Of a DNA stretch of 64,000 nt, positions 1 through 9,320 are shown piece after piece (positions within the stretch are counted from its first letter, which is position 1; each line of letters begins with the position of its first letter). The notes below the pieces were generated by a model that searched no databases, had not been told where the DNA came from, and worked only from the letters and a program-made list of their open reading frames with translations. This DNA is from an uncultured Eubacterium sp. Lineage in GTDB: Bacteria; Bacillota; Clostridia; Lachnospirales; Lachnospiraceae. Where the stretch lies: assembly GCA_910584875.1 (NCBI GenBank), contig CAJUDA010000010.1, positions 1-64,000 of the forward strand. The letters are read 5' to 3'. The position numbers were made by a program, and so were the translations under genes.

Positions 1-45
1 GAACGGCACGTACTGGTGGTGTGAGAGGGGAGAGGAAAATCTCCC

Positions 46-1236
46 CTACTCGATTAGCGTTCCTGCCTGTACGATGGCGTCTTTCCCAAACCGGTTTCGT
101 ATTGTGTCAATGGCAGAGTCCAGTCTTTGCTGTTTCTCTATTTTTTCCTGATCAAAGAGATTTAACTGACGCAGTGTCTCTTTCGTGATCTTACTGGTGG
201 ATACCCCAAGCAGCCGGATGGGTGTGCCGTCCCAGCACTCGTCAAAAAGGCGGCAGCTGTGTTCATATAATTCCTCAGGAGAATCTGTGGCAGTGTCCAG
301 GGTGCACTGATGGCTGCAGCGCATAAAAGAGGAGTTTTTAATGGAAACCGCCACAACTCCGGCACGGACATGATCTTTCTGGAGGCGCCTGCCCACAGAG
401 ACACATAACGCGCGCAGGATGTCCTTTGCTTCGCGGGGATCGGTCACATCGTGTGAAATCGTAGTAGAATTTCCATACCCTTTGCTCTCAGCGGCTTCTG
501 CAGCGACAGGAGCTTCATCAATCCCATTGGCATAGTTATGGATCATGGAGCCGTGTTTTCCCAGATGCCGGCAGATGATCTCTCTGTCTGAGCCTGCCAG
601 ATCCCCGATCGTACGGATGCCAAGGTTATATAATTTCTGTTCCGTGGAGCGTCCGACGAAGAGCAGGTCACGGATTGGCAGCGGCCACATTTTTTCTCGT
701 ATTTCCCCAGGAAAAAGACTATGGACTTTGTCCGGTTTTTCAAAATCTGATGCCATTTTCGCCAGTAGTTTGTTGGTAGAGACACCGATATTGACGGTAA
801 ATCCAAGACGGTCATGGATTGTCTGTCTCAGCTCTTCTGCGACAGTGAGCGGTGATGACCGGATTATGTCAGAAATGCCGGTCATATCGGCAAATGCCTC
901 GTCAATGCTGAATTTCTCGATGACAGATGAATATTCACGGAGAAGATCCATAAGCTTTTGTGAATTTTCATCATAGATCCAGCGGCGGGGTGGAACGATC
1001 ATGAGGTTTGGACATTTTTTCATGGCTTCCCCGATGGTTTCTGCTGTCTTCACTCCGTAAGCGCGTGCCGGCATGGATTTGGCAAGGATAATCCCGTGGC
1101 GGCTCTCCCTGTCGCCTCCAATGGCGGAAGGGATGGTGCGCAGATCCTGCGTTTCTCCTAATTCACGAATCCGGTAAAGCGCCTCCCAGCTGAGAAAAGC
1201 ATTGTTGACGTCAATATGGAAGATAATGCGGTTCAT
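46..1236 (-). CDS. dinB: DNA polymerase IV (Y-family translesion polymerase)
   Basis: A 396-residue Y-family polymerase, expected to copy past damaged template bases at low fidelity. Visible marks are the N-terminal metal-binding IDVNNAF (residues 8-14), the catalytic SIDEAF (110-115), a helix-hairpin-helix region near residues 190-240, and QLNLF at 357-361, which matches the beta-clamp binding motif that recruits this family to the replication fork. Length fits the family. It is transcribed away from the next gene and stands alone. I looked for a LexA-type operator in the upstream region and saw no convincing one. Some databases would label this form a UmuC/DinB repair protein; the polymerase assignment is firm, the exact subfamily less so. 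Confidence 0.93.
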   Translation of the reverse strand: MNRIIFHIDVNNAFLSWEALYRIRELGETQDLRTIPSAIGGDRESRHGIILAKSMPARAYGVKTAETIGEAMKKCPNLMIVPPRRWIYDENSQKLMDLLREYSSVIEKFSIDEAFADMTGISDIIRSSPLTVAEELRQTIHDRLGFTVNIGVSTNKLLAKMASDFEKPDKVHSLFPGEIREKMWPLPIRDLLFVGRSTEQKLYNLGIRTIGDLAGSDREIICRHLGKHGSMIHNYANGIDEAPVAAEAAESKGYGNSTTISHDVTDPREAKDILRALCVSVGRRLQKDHVRAGVVAVSIKNSSFMRCSHQCTLDTATDSPEELYEHSCRLFDECWDGTPIRLLGVSTSKITKETLRQLNLFDQEKIEKQQRLDSAIDTIRNRFGKDAIVQAGTLIE

Positions 1237-1423
1237 GGTAAGTCCCCCTTTTTATAAACACAGTATAACATGAAACGGGAGGTGCTGTATAGGGGATAAA
1301 ATTCGGTATAATTGACGAAATTCCGGAACAATAGGTAATGAAATTTTGGCCCGGCTGTGCATTGTAAATGAATAATAAATATAGCATAATTTACAAAAAG
1401 AATAAAAAACGGAGAGAAGAACT

Positions 1424-1912
1424 ATGAAAAAAGCAATTAAGATCACACTCATAATACTGGCTGCTCTGATACTTATGATTACTGTATTCAAAGTCACTTA
1501 TATAGGGGATGGCAGGATTGATGATGGGACATACGAGATTACAGGCTTTGACCAATATCCCGATGCCTATATTGTAGTGGCAGGAGATACCGTTCAGTTC
1601 TATAATATAGACTTGAATCAAATTTATCAGGCGGGACAGATGGCACAGTATAAAGAGGTTGTGGAAAAGAATCAGGATCTGAAGATGACAGAGGAAGAAG
1701 TTGCCCGGTATTCGGATTTAAATACACTAATGGTACAGAATGCCTATTCCATCAACTACGATGAACAGACAGATTCAAAAACCGGTACTTTTACATATAG
1801 TTATTCCATGTATCCGGGTCAATGGGCATTTGGCTTTGGGATTGAGTATGATTCTTTTCATAAGACCATACATATCGGTCATCACATACAGGAACTTACA
1901 TTTCAAAAGTAA
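1424..1912 (+). CDS. Small membrane-anchored protein of unknown function
   Basis: A 162-residue protein that I do not recognise. Residues about 5-25 form one hydrophobic segment after a short Lys-rich start, so it is probably anchored with its C-terminus outside, or is an uncleaved signal. The rest is rich in Tyr, Asp and Thr and looks like a compact beta-rich domain. GGAGAGAAGAA just upstream supplies a ribosome site. It lies between divergent dinB and co-directional dapL, and no operon partner is evident. The reading frame and start look sound; no function is proposed. Confidence 0.7.
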   Translation: MKKAIKITLIILAALILMITVFKVTYIGDGRIDDGTYEITGFDQYPDAYIVVAGDTVQFYNIDLNQIYQAGQMAQYKEVVEKNQDLKMTEEEVARYSDLNTLMVQNAYSINYDEQTDSKTGTFTYSYSMYPGQWAFGFGIEYDSFHKTIHIGHHIQELTFQK

Positions 1913-1951
1913 AGGATAGCCTGGAAGGATTCATACAAACCAATCCGCCCC

Positions 1952-1980
1952 TTGCAATCAATCCGTTTTTCATGTAAAAT
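1952..1980 (+). promoter_or_regulatory. Candidate sigma-A promoter for dapL
   Basis: TTGCAA (1952-1957), a 17-base spacer and TAAAAT (1975-1980) lie about 50 bases before the dapL start. This is one mismatch from consensus in each hexamer. It is a pattern call only. Confidence 0.5.
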
Positions 1981-2032
1981 GAGCAGGAAGTGAACAGCAA
2001 CAGGAAATGTGACGGTAAGGAGGAAATCCAAT

Positions 2033-3247
2033 ATGTTTAAGATTAATGAAAACTATTTAAAACTACCAGGCAGTTATCTTTTTTCAACGATCGGGAAAAA
2101 AGTAGCGGCTTTCAAGGAGGCAAATCCGGACAAAGACGTCATCAGTCTGGGGATCGGTGATGTAACGCAGCCCCTGGCGCCTGCCGTGATCGACGCACTC
2201 CACAGTGCGGTGGACGAGATGTCCCGGGCGGAGACCTTTCACGGATATGCGCCGGATCTCGGCTATGAATTTTTACGCAGTGCCATTGTAGAAAATGATT
2301 ACAGGGCGCGGGGGGTGGAGATCGCGCTGGATGAAGTATTTGTCAGCGACGGCGCCAAAAGCGATTCCGGTAACATCGTAGATATCTTTGCCCAGGATAA
2401 TATCATCGCTGTGACGGATCCGGTTTATCCGGTTTATGTGGACAGCAATGCCATGTCAGGCAAGACCGGGGAGTACCAGAAAGATCAGGAATGCTGGTCA
2501 AAGGTTGTGTATATGCCCTGTACGGCAGAGAATAATTTTGTGCCTGAGATACCGGAGACGACGCCGGACATCATCTATATCTGCTGTCCCAATAACCCGA
2601 CGGGGACGACGCTGACGAAGGAAGAACTGCAGAGATGGGTGGATTATGCCAATGCCAACAAGGCGGTGATTATCTATGATGCTGCCTACGAAGCCTATAT
2701 ATCGGAGACAGACGTGCCGCACAGCATCTTTGAGTGCGACGGTGCGAAGACCTGTGCCATCGAGATGAGAAGCTTTTCCAAGAATGCCGGATTTACCGGA
2801 ACGCGGCTTGGTTTTACGGTAGTGCCAAAAGAACTGACCTGTAACGGTACTTCCCTGAACAGCCTGTGGGCAAGGCGTCATGGCACCAAATTCAATGGAG
2901 CGCCCTACATCATCCAGAAAGCGGGAGAGGCTGTGTACAGCGAAGAAGGCAAAGCACAGACAAAGGAGCAGATCGCCTATTATATGAATAATGCCAGAGA
3001 GATACGCAATGCCCTGTCGGATATGGGATATACAGTATTTGGCGGTGTCAATGCTCCCTACATCTGGCTGAAGACACCAGACGGCATGAAGTCATGGGAT
3101 TTCTTTGACCGGCTTCTGGAGAATGCATATGTAGTCGGCACGCCGGGATCTGGTTTTGGGCCGAGCGGAGAGGGGTATTTCCGCCTGACAGCATTTGGTT
3201 CCGCTGAAAATACAAAAAAAGCGCTGGAGAGGATCCAGAGATTATAG
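2033..3247 (+). CDS. dapL: LL-diaminopimelate aminotransferase
   Basis: A 404-residue PLP-dependent class I/II aminotransferase that converts tetrahydrodipicolinate plus glutamate directly to LL-diaminopimelate, the short route to lysine and cell-wall meso-DAP. The N-terminus (NENYLKLPGSYLFSTIGKK) and GIGDVTQPLAP are typical of DapL, as are CCPNNPTGTTLT and the PLP-lysine region RSFSKNAGFTGTRLGFTV. An upstream in-frame GTG exists at 2009, but AAGGAGG at 2017-2023 sits inside that extension and points to the ATG at 2033. It is followed 12 bases later by a secreted DUF1002 protein that could share the transcript. Presence of dapL implies this organism does not depend only on the acetylase or dehydrogenase branches. 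Confidence 0.95.
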   Translation: MFKINENYLKLPGSYLFSTIGKKVAAFKEANPDKDVISLGIGDVTQPLAPAVIDALHSAVDEMSRAETFHGYAPDLGYEFLRSAIVENDYRARGVEIALDEVFVSDGAKSDSGNIVDIFAQDNIIAVTDPVYPVYVDSNAMSGKTGEYQKDQECWSKVVYMPCTAENNFVPEIPETTPDIIYICCPNNPTGTTLTKEELQRWVDYANANKAVIIYDAAYEAYISETDVPHSIFECDGAKTCAIEMRSFSKNAGFTGTRLGFTVVPKELTCNGTSLNSLWARRHGTKFNGAPYIIQKAGEAVYSEEGKAQTKEQIAYYMNNAREIRNALSDMGYTVFGGVNAPYIWLKTPDGMKSWDFFDRLLENAYVVGTPGSGFGPSGEGYFRLTAFGSAENTKKALERIQRL

Positions 3248-3259
3248 GGAGGGAATACG

Positions 3260-4168
3260 ATGAGGTTGAAACGGATGTTTATCGCTTTCCTGGCAGCGGT
3301 GCTGGCACTGACAATGATGCCTGGGACAGGGGCAGTTTCTTATGCGGATTCGGTGGAAGTCAGACCGTATCTGGCATTTGGGGCTGACTTAAGCAGCAGC
3401 CAGAAAAAAACAGTGATGGAGCTTCTCGGCGTCACATCACAGGAACTGGCGGACTATGAGACCGTGGAAGTGACGAATGCAGAGGAGCACAAATATCTGG
3501 ACACTTATCTGGATAAAAGTGTGATCGGGACGAGGGCGTTGTCTTCGGTGAAGATCGAGGAAGCGGATGCCGGGGCCGGTATCACAGTGGAAACCCATAA
3601 TATCTCTTTCTGTACAGAGGAGATGTATACCAATGCCCTGGTGACGGCAGGGATCAGTGATGCGGCAGTGACAGTGGCAGGACCTTTTGAGATCTCTGGT
3701 ACGGCGGCACTGGTGGGCGCCATGAAGGCGTATGGCACGATGACAGGACAGGAGATTGACAGCGACAATGCGGATGCGGCGACCAATGAACTGGTGCTTA
3801 CTGGGAAACTGGGAGAGAGTGTCGGCAAAGAAGAGGCGGCACAGCTGGTAGCACTGGTAAAAAACAAAGTGCTGGAGGGCGATCTGTCTTCGCCAGAGGA
3901 GATTCAGGACGCCGTGGAAGAGGCTGCCGATGAGCTGGATCTCACGCTGTCAGACAGCCAGAAGGAAGAGCTGACGAAACTGATGCAGAAGATCGGTTCC
4001 TTGGATCTGGATGTGGACAGTCTGAAATCCCAGGCACAGGGAATCTATGATAAATTAAAAAATATGGATATTGATCTTACGGAGGCAAAAGGGGTACTGG
4101 CAAAGATCGGAGATTTCTTTTCTGATCTGTTCCATAAGATCGGAGAATTTTTGAAAGGATTATTTTAA
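3260..4168 (+). CDS. Secreted DUF1002-family protein
   Basis: A 302-residue exported protein. Residues 1-30 are a classic Gram-positive signal peptide ending near VSYADS. The body contains the DUF1002 signature layout: an AFGADLSSSQ opening, GVTSQELADYETVEVTNAEEH, and an SSVKIEEADAGAGITVE strand region, followed by a Glu/Asp/Leu-rich helical C-terminus. Function is not known for the family, which is common in Firmicutes. GGGAGG precedes the ATG by a normal spacing. It is 12 bases downstream of dapL and may be cotranscribed with it, although nothing links it to lysine synthesis. Confidence 0.82.
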   Translation: MRLKRMFIAFLAAVLALTMMPGTGAVSYADSVEVRPYLAFGADLSSSQKKTVMELLGVTSQELADYETVEVTNAEEHKYLDTYLDKSVIGTRALSSVKIEEADAGAGITVETHNISFCTEEMYTNALVTAGISDAAVTVAGPFEISGTAALVGAMKAYGTMTGQEIDSDNADAATNELVLTGKLGESVGKEEAAQLVALVKNKVLEGDLSSPEEIQDAVEEAADELDLTLSDSQKEELTKLMQKIGSLDLDVDSLKSQAQGIYDKLKNMDIDLTEAKGVLAKIGDFFSDLFHKIGEFLKGLF

Positions 4169-4180
4169 AGGTATACGAAA

Positions 4181-4336
4181 TTGAAACTTTTAGGTGTTCT
4201 TTTCTTCTTTTATGTTTTCTGGAAAGGTTTGGAAAAAAGCATAGGATGGATGTTCTGGATCGGATTGATCATGATGGTGGTCATGTTGATGTGGCAGCTC
4301 TTTTCTGTCTGGTCCGTCGTCTCTATGTTTTTTTAA
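4181..4336 (+). CDS. Possible 51-residue membrane peptide (TTG start)
   Basis: An open frame starting at TTG 4181 runs to TAA 4334-4336 and would encode 51 residues. It is strongly hydrophobic (LLGVLFFFYVF, then GWMFWIGLIMMVVMLMW) with a short charged turn KGLEKS between, so two membrane segments are plausible. AAAGG at 4168-4171 lies 9 bases before the TTG. It directly follows the DUF1002 gene in the same frame, after that gene's stop. No homologue is known to me. The rarity of stops over this length and the hydrophobic bias support it, but it could be chance. Confidence 0.35.
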   Translation: MKLLGVLFFFYVFWKGLEKSIGWMFWIGLIMMVVMLMWQLFSVWSVVSMFF

Positions 4337-4341
4337 ACATT

Positions 4342-4367
4342 TGTAAAACCTTATCCCCCTTGACGAC
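4342..4367 (+). promoter_or_regulatory. Possible ECF-type autoregulatory promoter
   Basis: TGTAAAACC at 4342-4350 and GACGAC at 4362-4367 resemble the -35 (GTAAC/GAAAC-like) and -10 (CGTC-like) elements recognised by ECF sigma factors, spaced about 15 bases apart and placed shortly before an ECF sigma gene. ECF genes often control themselves. The match is loose. Confidence 0.28.
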
Positions 4368-4419
4368 ACTATATCAGTGACAGGAGGATGGATGTCGGAA
4401 AAAAGATAAAGGAGGGAGA

Positions 4420-4983
4420 ATGAAAATGCAGTATCTGGAACAGTGCATCCTTGCGTATGGGGATGCACTTTATCGTTTCTGCTGTAATCAGACAGACAGC
4501 CGTTATGAAGCAGAGGAACTGTATCAGGATACGCTTTTGTGTGTACTGGAGGACCCGAAAAAGTTTCAAAAGGTAAAAAATCCAAAATGTTATATTCTGG
4601 GAGTAGCGCTGCATCTGGAAAAAAACAAACGGCGCAAGCGTACCCGCAGAGACCGGATCGCTCCCGTCATATCAGGAAATGTGCGGACAGGAGAGGGCGG
4701 GGAGATCGACGTCCTTGCTTTTGCCGCCGGATCTGGTGATGAGACAGAAAAGAAGGTGCTGCACCATGAACTGCAGCAGCGGCTGCGGGAGGTAATAAAG
4801 GTACTGCCAGAGACATACCAGGCTGTCCTCTCACTGTATTACGGCAATGAACTGTCAGTAAAAGAAATTGCCGGGGTTATGAAGACCCCGGAAGCTACGG
4901 TCAAAAGCAGATTATTTCAGGCGAGGAAACGTCTGAAAAAAGTATTGGAGGGTGAAGGATATGACGGAACAGAATTTGGATGA
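4420..4983 (+). CDS. ECF-type RNA polymerase sigma factor
   Basis: A 187-residue sigma-70 family protein of the extracytoplasmic-function type. Region 2 spans about residues 8-75 (YRFCCNQTDSRYEAEELYQDTLLCVLEDP). Region 4 spans about 115-180, with the helix-turn-helix PETYQAVLSLYYGNELSVKEIAGVMKTPEATVKSRLFQARKRL. No region 1 or 3 is present. AAGGAGGGAGA precedes the ATG. The stop overlaps the next gene by 23 bases, so translation is probably coupled to the partner anti-sigma protein. The stimulus is unknown; partners of this type usually sense envelope stress. Confidence 0.92.
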   Translation: MKMQYLEQCILAYGDALYRFCCNQTDSRYEAEELYQDTLLCVLEDPKKFQKVKNPKCYILGVALHLEKNKRRKRTRRDRIAPVISGNVRTGEGGEIDVLAFAAGSGDETEKKVLHHELQQRLREVIKVLPETYQAVLSLYYGNELSVKEIAGVMKTPEATVKSRLFQARKRLKKVLEGEGYDGTEFG

Positions 4984-6472
4984 ATTATTGAAAGATGTAT
5001 ACCAGGCCGAAGGAACGGTACCACCGGAATGGAATCAGAGACTGCTTGCAAAGCACAATGAAAAAACAGGCGGGACGCATGATGTGTCAGGGACACAATG
5101 GAAAACACCGGTGTGGCGCCGTGGTGTGGCGGCAGCCGTGCTGATTTTCTGCATGGCAGCGATCCCCGCCAGCGTATATGCGTATTTTCATTATCTGACG
5201 CCGGCACAGACGGCGAAGGAAATGGGGATGGATAAGCTGGCTGAAAAATTCGGGCAGAAGGGGGAACAGGCACAGAGCGTATCGGTGAAGGGATACCGGA
5301 TCAGTTATCTCGGTCAGGTGACGGGTAAAAATCTGGAACAGGGATTAAAGGGAGCGGAAGTAGAAAAAGAAAAGACATATATTGTGACAGCCGTGCAGAA
5401 GGAGAGCGGTGAAGCCATGACGTATGGGGACCGGTTTTTTGTGGGACCACTGGTCCGGGGACTTGATCCGGTACATTTTAACATAGCCGGACGTGGCAGC
5501 TCTGCGGTCCGTATGATCGACAACGGCATTCAATATTGTATCAGCGAGTGCGATACCATCGGGATTTTTGCAGACCGTGATATCTATCTGGCAGTGCAGG
5601 AGGGAGATTCCTTAAATGCTGAAGCATATGCGATGGACAGAGAGACGGGAGTGATCTCGGCAAATAAGGATTATGAGAAAGTAAATGTTTTGTTTCCGCT
5701 CCGGCTGGATCCAGGTATGGCGGATGAAGAGAAGGCGGCTGCTTATATCGCAGAAGTGGAAAAGGAGCTTACAGGACCAGAGGAGAGTTCGGATGAAAAG
5801 GTTGTTACTTCTATCCAGGAAGATGGTTCGGAGCTGACATTTCCTTCTGACTGTGTAGAGACGGCTGGCGATGCGGCCATAACGTTACGGATATCCGGTG
5901 AAGCGAAGCGGGCAAATAATATGAATTTTGACGCGTTCGATCTCGGAGAAAATGGTACCCTGGATATCAATTTCCTGCCTGTGATACAGGGAGAGGGGAT
6001 ACGTAAGGTAACCTTTGAAGCCGATGGCGGGAAATTTTACAAACTGGACAGCCTGCCCCGGGAGAAGGCAGAGCAGCTGAGAGAACGGGCATGGAAAGAG
6101 CAGAAAAGCTTTGAAGAGGTGACGAAGTATAAAAAAATCTACAGTGCCGATGTGGCGGAGAATGCGCTCTACTATGGGATGTCCGGTCAGGGCAGCGAGG
6201 TCGTCAGCGTGACGCCGGATGGCGAAAAGACGGCGGCACAATATGCCCTGCGGGTTGAAAGAAAACTGACCGATGAACCGTTGAAAAAATTGCAGAAGAA
6301 GCTGGTAGAAGAACTGGAAAAACTGAAGATAGGGATGAAGATCGAGATGGAAGATGGGACAGTGGTCAGGAAGGAGATCACCTGTCATGTGACAAAGTTT
6401 TATTTTGACGGAAAAACGAAGGATAAAGATAGCAAATGGAACCGATACTATTATGAATATCAGATACACTAA
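4961..6472 (+). CDS. DUF4179-like membrane anti-sigma factor
   Basis: A 503-residue single-pass membrane protein, expected to hold the preceding ECF sigma factor inactive until a signal is sensed outside. The short N-terminal cytoplasmic part (EQNLDELLKDVYQAEGTVPPEW) precedes a membrane helix at about residues 52-72 (AAAVLIFCMAAIPASVYAYF). A long extracytoplasmic portion follows, whose first part resembles DUF4179 proteins, and the last 180 residues are unassigned. A GTG at 4952 is in frame, but GGAGGG at 4947-4952 favours ATG 4961. Overlap with the sigma gene supports the pairing. No zinc-finger anti-sigma motif is visible. The sensor ligand is unknown. Confidence 0.75.
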   Translation: MTEQNLDELLKDVYQAEGTVPPEWNQRLLAKHNEKTGGTHDVSGTQWKTPVWRRGVAAAVLIFCMAAIPASVYAYFHYLTPAQTAKEMGMDKLAEKFGQKGEQAQSVSVKGYRISYLGQVTGKNLEQGLKGAEVEKEKTYIVTAVQKESGEAMTYGDRFFVGPLVRGLDPVHFNIAGRGSSAVRMIDNGIQYCISECDTIGIFADRDIYLAVQEGDSLNAEAYAMDRETGVISANKDYEKVNVLFPLRLDPGMADEEKAAAYIAEVEKELTGPEESSDEKVVTSIQEDGSELTFPSDCVETAGDAAITLRISGEAKRANNMNFDAFDLGENGTLDINFLPVIQGEGIRKVTFEADGGKFYKLDSLPREKAEQLRERAWKEQKSFEEVTKYKKIYSADVAENALYYGMSGQGSEVVSVTPDGEKTAAQYALRVERKLTDEPLKKLQKKLVEELEKLKIGMKIEMEDGTVVRKEITCHVTKFYFDGKTKDKDSKWNRYYYEYQIH

Positions 6473-6473
6473 G

Positions 6474-6511
6474 ACAGGAGGGGCTGCGATATGGCAGCCC
6501 CTGTCCTGCTT
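6474..6511. terminator. Hairpin between convergent genes
   Basis: GGGGCTGC at 6480-6487 pairs perfectly with GCAGCCCC at 6494-6501 across a six-base loop, and outer bases extend the pairing imperfectly. It lies between the anti-sigma stop and the kinase stop and could end transcription from both sides, although the T-tracts are short. Confidence 0.5.
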
Positions 6512-8541
6512 TATGTTACAGGAAATTCCACGATCACTTTAAACAGATCTCCGTCCGTATGGATCGTAAGCGTACCGTCCATCGATTCCGCGAGACTCTG
6601 GGCGATGGAGAGTCCAAGCCCGTTTCCTTCTGTGTGCCGGGAAGCATCTCCCCGGATGAAGCGTTCTGTCAGCTCGGTTCCGTCCCGGTTCAGTGCATAT
6701 TTTGAAGTGTTGCGGAAGATGATACGGAGAGTATCTGTTTCTTCTATATCAATATAAACCCTTGTCCCGGGCTGGGCGTATTTGCATATATTATTCATCA
6801 GGTTGTCAAAGATCCGCCACAGATGGCGGTTGTCAGCCTGGATCGTCACGGGAGTATCCGGTTTATGAATGAGCAGTTCCAGATCGTTTGCCTGGAGTTT
6901 TTCTTCGAATTCGCCGGCCGCCTGTGTGAGCAGGATCTGGATATCGCACGGTTCTTTGTTTACTATAAGGTTTCCCGTGGATGCCTTGGATGCCTCGATC
7001 AGATCTTCGATCAGTTTTTTTAACCGGGTGGACTGGCGCTCCAGGATGCCCAGATATTCCATTCGTTGCTCTTCTGTAATATTTTCCCTCTGGAGCAGAT
7101 CCACATAATTGATCAGGGAGGTGAGAGGGGTTTTGATATCGTGCGACACATTTGTGATCAGCTCTGTCTTGAAATGTTCACTTTTCAGACGGTCTGCCAG
7201 GGCGGCGGACATACCATCCCCGATCTGGTTCAGGTATCCGGCATGTTTTTTCAATTCAGGAAACATATAAGCAGTGTCCAGTTTATAATCCAGATTTCCA
7301 CCGGCAAGCTTCCTGCTGCCGTCCTGAAGCCGTTTCATCTGCAGAAGGATTGGTAAAAGCACAAGGAGTTCCATGATTTTTATCAGTATCCAGAAAGCGA
7401 TCAGGATAGTACCGTCGCTGTTCTGCCACAGCCATGCACTGATCAGGAGTTCACACAGGCTGATGGCAATGATCAGTATACTGCCGCGGATAAACAGGGA
7501 TGTATATCTGGCAACTATCTGATACATGTGGCGGATGAAAACAATCAGATGATGGATAAGGGTATATTTCCAAAAGATGCCGGCATGGATCCTTGTACTG
7601 AGATTGACCAGCATGAGTATAAAAGAAAGGATAGCTGCAGCAGTGGGAACGACACATATCATACATACGAATTCAAGCGGCAGGGAACCAGAGAGAAGGC
7701 AGCCAAGCAGATAAATAGCAGCGGCAATACAGAGACCGGTTACGCCTAGGCTGAAAAGGCTGTATGGCAATAGGGGAAGCTTGTGTTTCCACGTGACCTG
7801 CGGGGAACTGCCATTAGAGACTTTTTGAGTCTGGTGACAGCAAAAAACGGTTAAGCCAAGGAAGATCATAGCAAAAAAGAGGGTGAGCAAAATAATGGCA
7901 TACTGGTAATGATACAGACTGGTCAGCAGATTTTTCTGCTGGATGAAGATATCGCTGCCGGTTGTGTCCAGTGGCGTTTTCACACGGGAAACGATCCAGT
8001 AGGTATAGTTTGATTTCGCAGAGGGGTCTTCCACATAGTCCTGAAACAGGAAATCATAAGAAGTACAAAGACTCTCGATCAGTGAGGGAACGGGACCCGG
8101 GTCACCACAGTGTTTCTCGATAAAACAGATGGATAAGCTTTGTTTATCAGGAGGGGCAGACTGGAAATTCTCATAGATATAGTTTTTTTTGTCGGACAGG
8201 TCGATTCCATGCAGGGTGTCAGCATGGATGACCCCGTATTCCAGGTTTTTGGTATCCAGATAGTCGTGCAGACCGGTGCGGATGGCGTCAAAATTTTTTT
8301 CAATTTTTTTATTTCCACTGGTATCGGCAATCGTTTCCATCTGTGAAAATATTTTTGCCGAATACCAGTACTGCATATTCTCTGCCTGAATGGAGATGAC
8401 AGTTTCCAGTGGCTTTTGGTACAGACCGACACCTAGGTTAAAAAGAATGATCAGACATCCGGCGGCAGCAATGGTGCCGGAGATCACGGCGAGGGATAAG
8501 GCAGTGTATCTGCCAGTTAAAAATTTCATCAGTTTATTCAT
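6511..8541 (-). CDS. Multi-pass sensor histidine kinase
   Basis: A 676-residue membrane histidine kinase. An N-terminal helix (about 15-40) and an extracytoplasmic segment of about 170 residues are followed by several membrane helices (about 215-400). Then come a HisKA domain with the phosphoacceptor in TNVSHDIKTPLTSLINYVDLL, a HATPase region with NLMNNICKYAQPGTRV, and a G2 box GNGLGLSIAQSLAESMDG. The N-box Asn is followed by ICKY rather than the usual ALKY. Its start overlaps the regulator gene upstream by four bases (ATGA), so the two are cotranscribed and translationally coupled. The sensed signal is unknown. Confidence 0.92.
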   Translation of the reverse strand: MNKLMKFLTGRYTALSLAVISGTIAAAGCLIILFNLGVGLYQKPLETVISIQAENMQYWYSAKIFSQMETIADTSGNKKIEKNFDAIRTGLHDYLDTKNLEYGVIHADTLHGIDLSDKKNYIYENFQSAPPDKQSLSICFIEKHCGDPGPVPSLIESLCTSYDFLFQDYVEDPSAKSNYTYWIVSRVKTPLDTTGSDIFIQQKNLLTSLYHYQYAIILLTLFFAMIFLGLTVFCCHQTQKVSNGSSPQVTWKHKLPLLPYSLFSLGVTGLCIAAAIYLLGCLLSGSLPLEFVCMICVVPTAAAILSFILMLVNLSTRIHAGIFWKYTLIHHLIVFIRHMYQIVARYTSLFIRGSILIIAISLCELLISAWLWQNSDGTILIAFWILIKIMELLVLLPILLQMKRLQDGSRKLAGGNLDYKLDTAYMFPELKKHAGYLNQIGDGMSAALADRLKSEHFKTELITNVSHDIKTPLTSLINYVDLLQRENITEEQRMEYLGILERQSTRLKKLIEDLIEASKASTGNLIVNKEPCDIQILLTQAAGEFEEKLQANDLELLIHKPDTPVTIQADNRHLWRIFDNLMNNICKYAQPGTRVYIDIEETDTLRIIFRNTSKYALNRDGTELTERFIRGDASRHTEGNGLGLSIAQSLAESMDGTLTIHTDGDLFKVIVEFPVT

Positions 8542-9230
8542 AAGGGACCTCCCAACTTATAGCCCCTGCCCCAGACGGCGATCAGATAACGCGGGTTGGC
8601 AGGGTCATATTCGAGTTTCTCCCGCAGGTGACGGATGTGTACGGCAACCGTGTTTTCGTTTCCAAAGGGGGTGTCCTGCCAGACATTCTGGTAGATTTCC
8701 CTGGGGGAAAAGACTTCATCCGGGTGCTGCATCAGAAAAAGCAGGATATCGTATTCGATCTTAGTCAGGGAAACCGGGGTGCCATCCAGTGTCACTTCCT
8801 TGGCCTTGTCATTGATCTCAATGCCGCCTGCCGTATAGACATGATCCTGCGGCTGTCCACCGCCCAGCTGCATATAGCGCCGAAGCTGGGATCTGACCCG
8901 TGCCTGCAGTTCCACTGGATTAAACGGTTTTGTTATATAGTCATCTGCTCCCACCGTCAGACCGAGTACCTTGTCGGTATCTTCTCCCTTCGCTGTCAGG
9001 AGGATCACAGGTACATTGCTCTGTTTACGTATTTCCGTCATGGCTTCGATGCCATCCATTTCCGGCATCATGATATCCATCAGGACAAGATGGATCGTTG
9101 TTGTTTGCATGATGCGGAGTGCCTCCCTGCCATGATATGCTTTATGGATCTGGTAACCCTCTGCCTGCAGATAGATTTCCAGTGCGGATACAATATCTTT
9201 TTCATCGTCACATACAAGGATATGATACAT
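8538..9230 (-). CDS. OmpR/PhoB-family response regulator
   Basis: A 230-residue response regulator paired with the kinase that follows on the minus strand. The receiver domain (about 1-118) has the acidic pair DDE near residue 8, the phosphoacceptor in LVLMDIMMPEMDG, Thr in LLTAKGED and Lys in DDYITKPFNP. The C-terminal winged-helix DNA-binding domain (about 130-228) ends with the standard VWGRGYKLG. A pair of direct repeats about 90 bases upstream (9321-9340) is a plausible autoregulatory site. Targets are unknown, since no transporter lies beside it. Confidence 0.94.
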   Translation of the reverse strand: MYHILVCDDEKDIVSALEIYLQAEGYQIHKAYHGREALRIMQTTTIHLVLMDIMMPEMDGIEAMTEIRKQSNVPVILLTAKGEDTDKVLGLTVGADDYITKPFNPVELQARVRSQLRRYMQLGGGQPQDHVYTAGGIEINDKAKEVTLDGTPVSLTKIEYDILLFLMQHPDEVFSPREIYQNVWQDTPFGNENTVAVHIRHLREKLEYDPANPRYLIAVWGRGYKLGGPL

Positions 9231-9320
9231 AGCTGCCTCCGGAGATTCTTCCCTGTAGACAGGGAATGGTAATTACATAGATCATTATAAGAAAAGAGAG
9301 ATTAAAATTCAATGAGCATA

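Noticed and set aside
1..48. Short open end (ERHVLVV then TGA) and a hairpin with arms 26-33 and 40-47 at the left edge.
   Set aside because: Only 24 bases of a possible upstream gene are present, its frame cannot be tested, and the hairpin lacks a T-run on either strand.
1237..1423. Possible LexA operator upstream of dinB (GGAACAATAGGT region).
   Set aside because: It does not match the Gram-positive CGAAC-4-GTTCG pattern.
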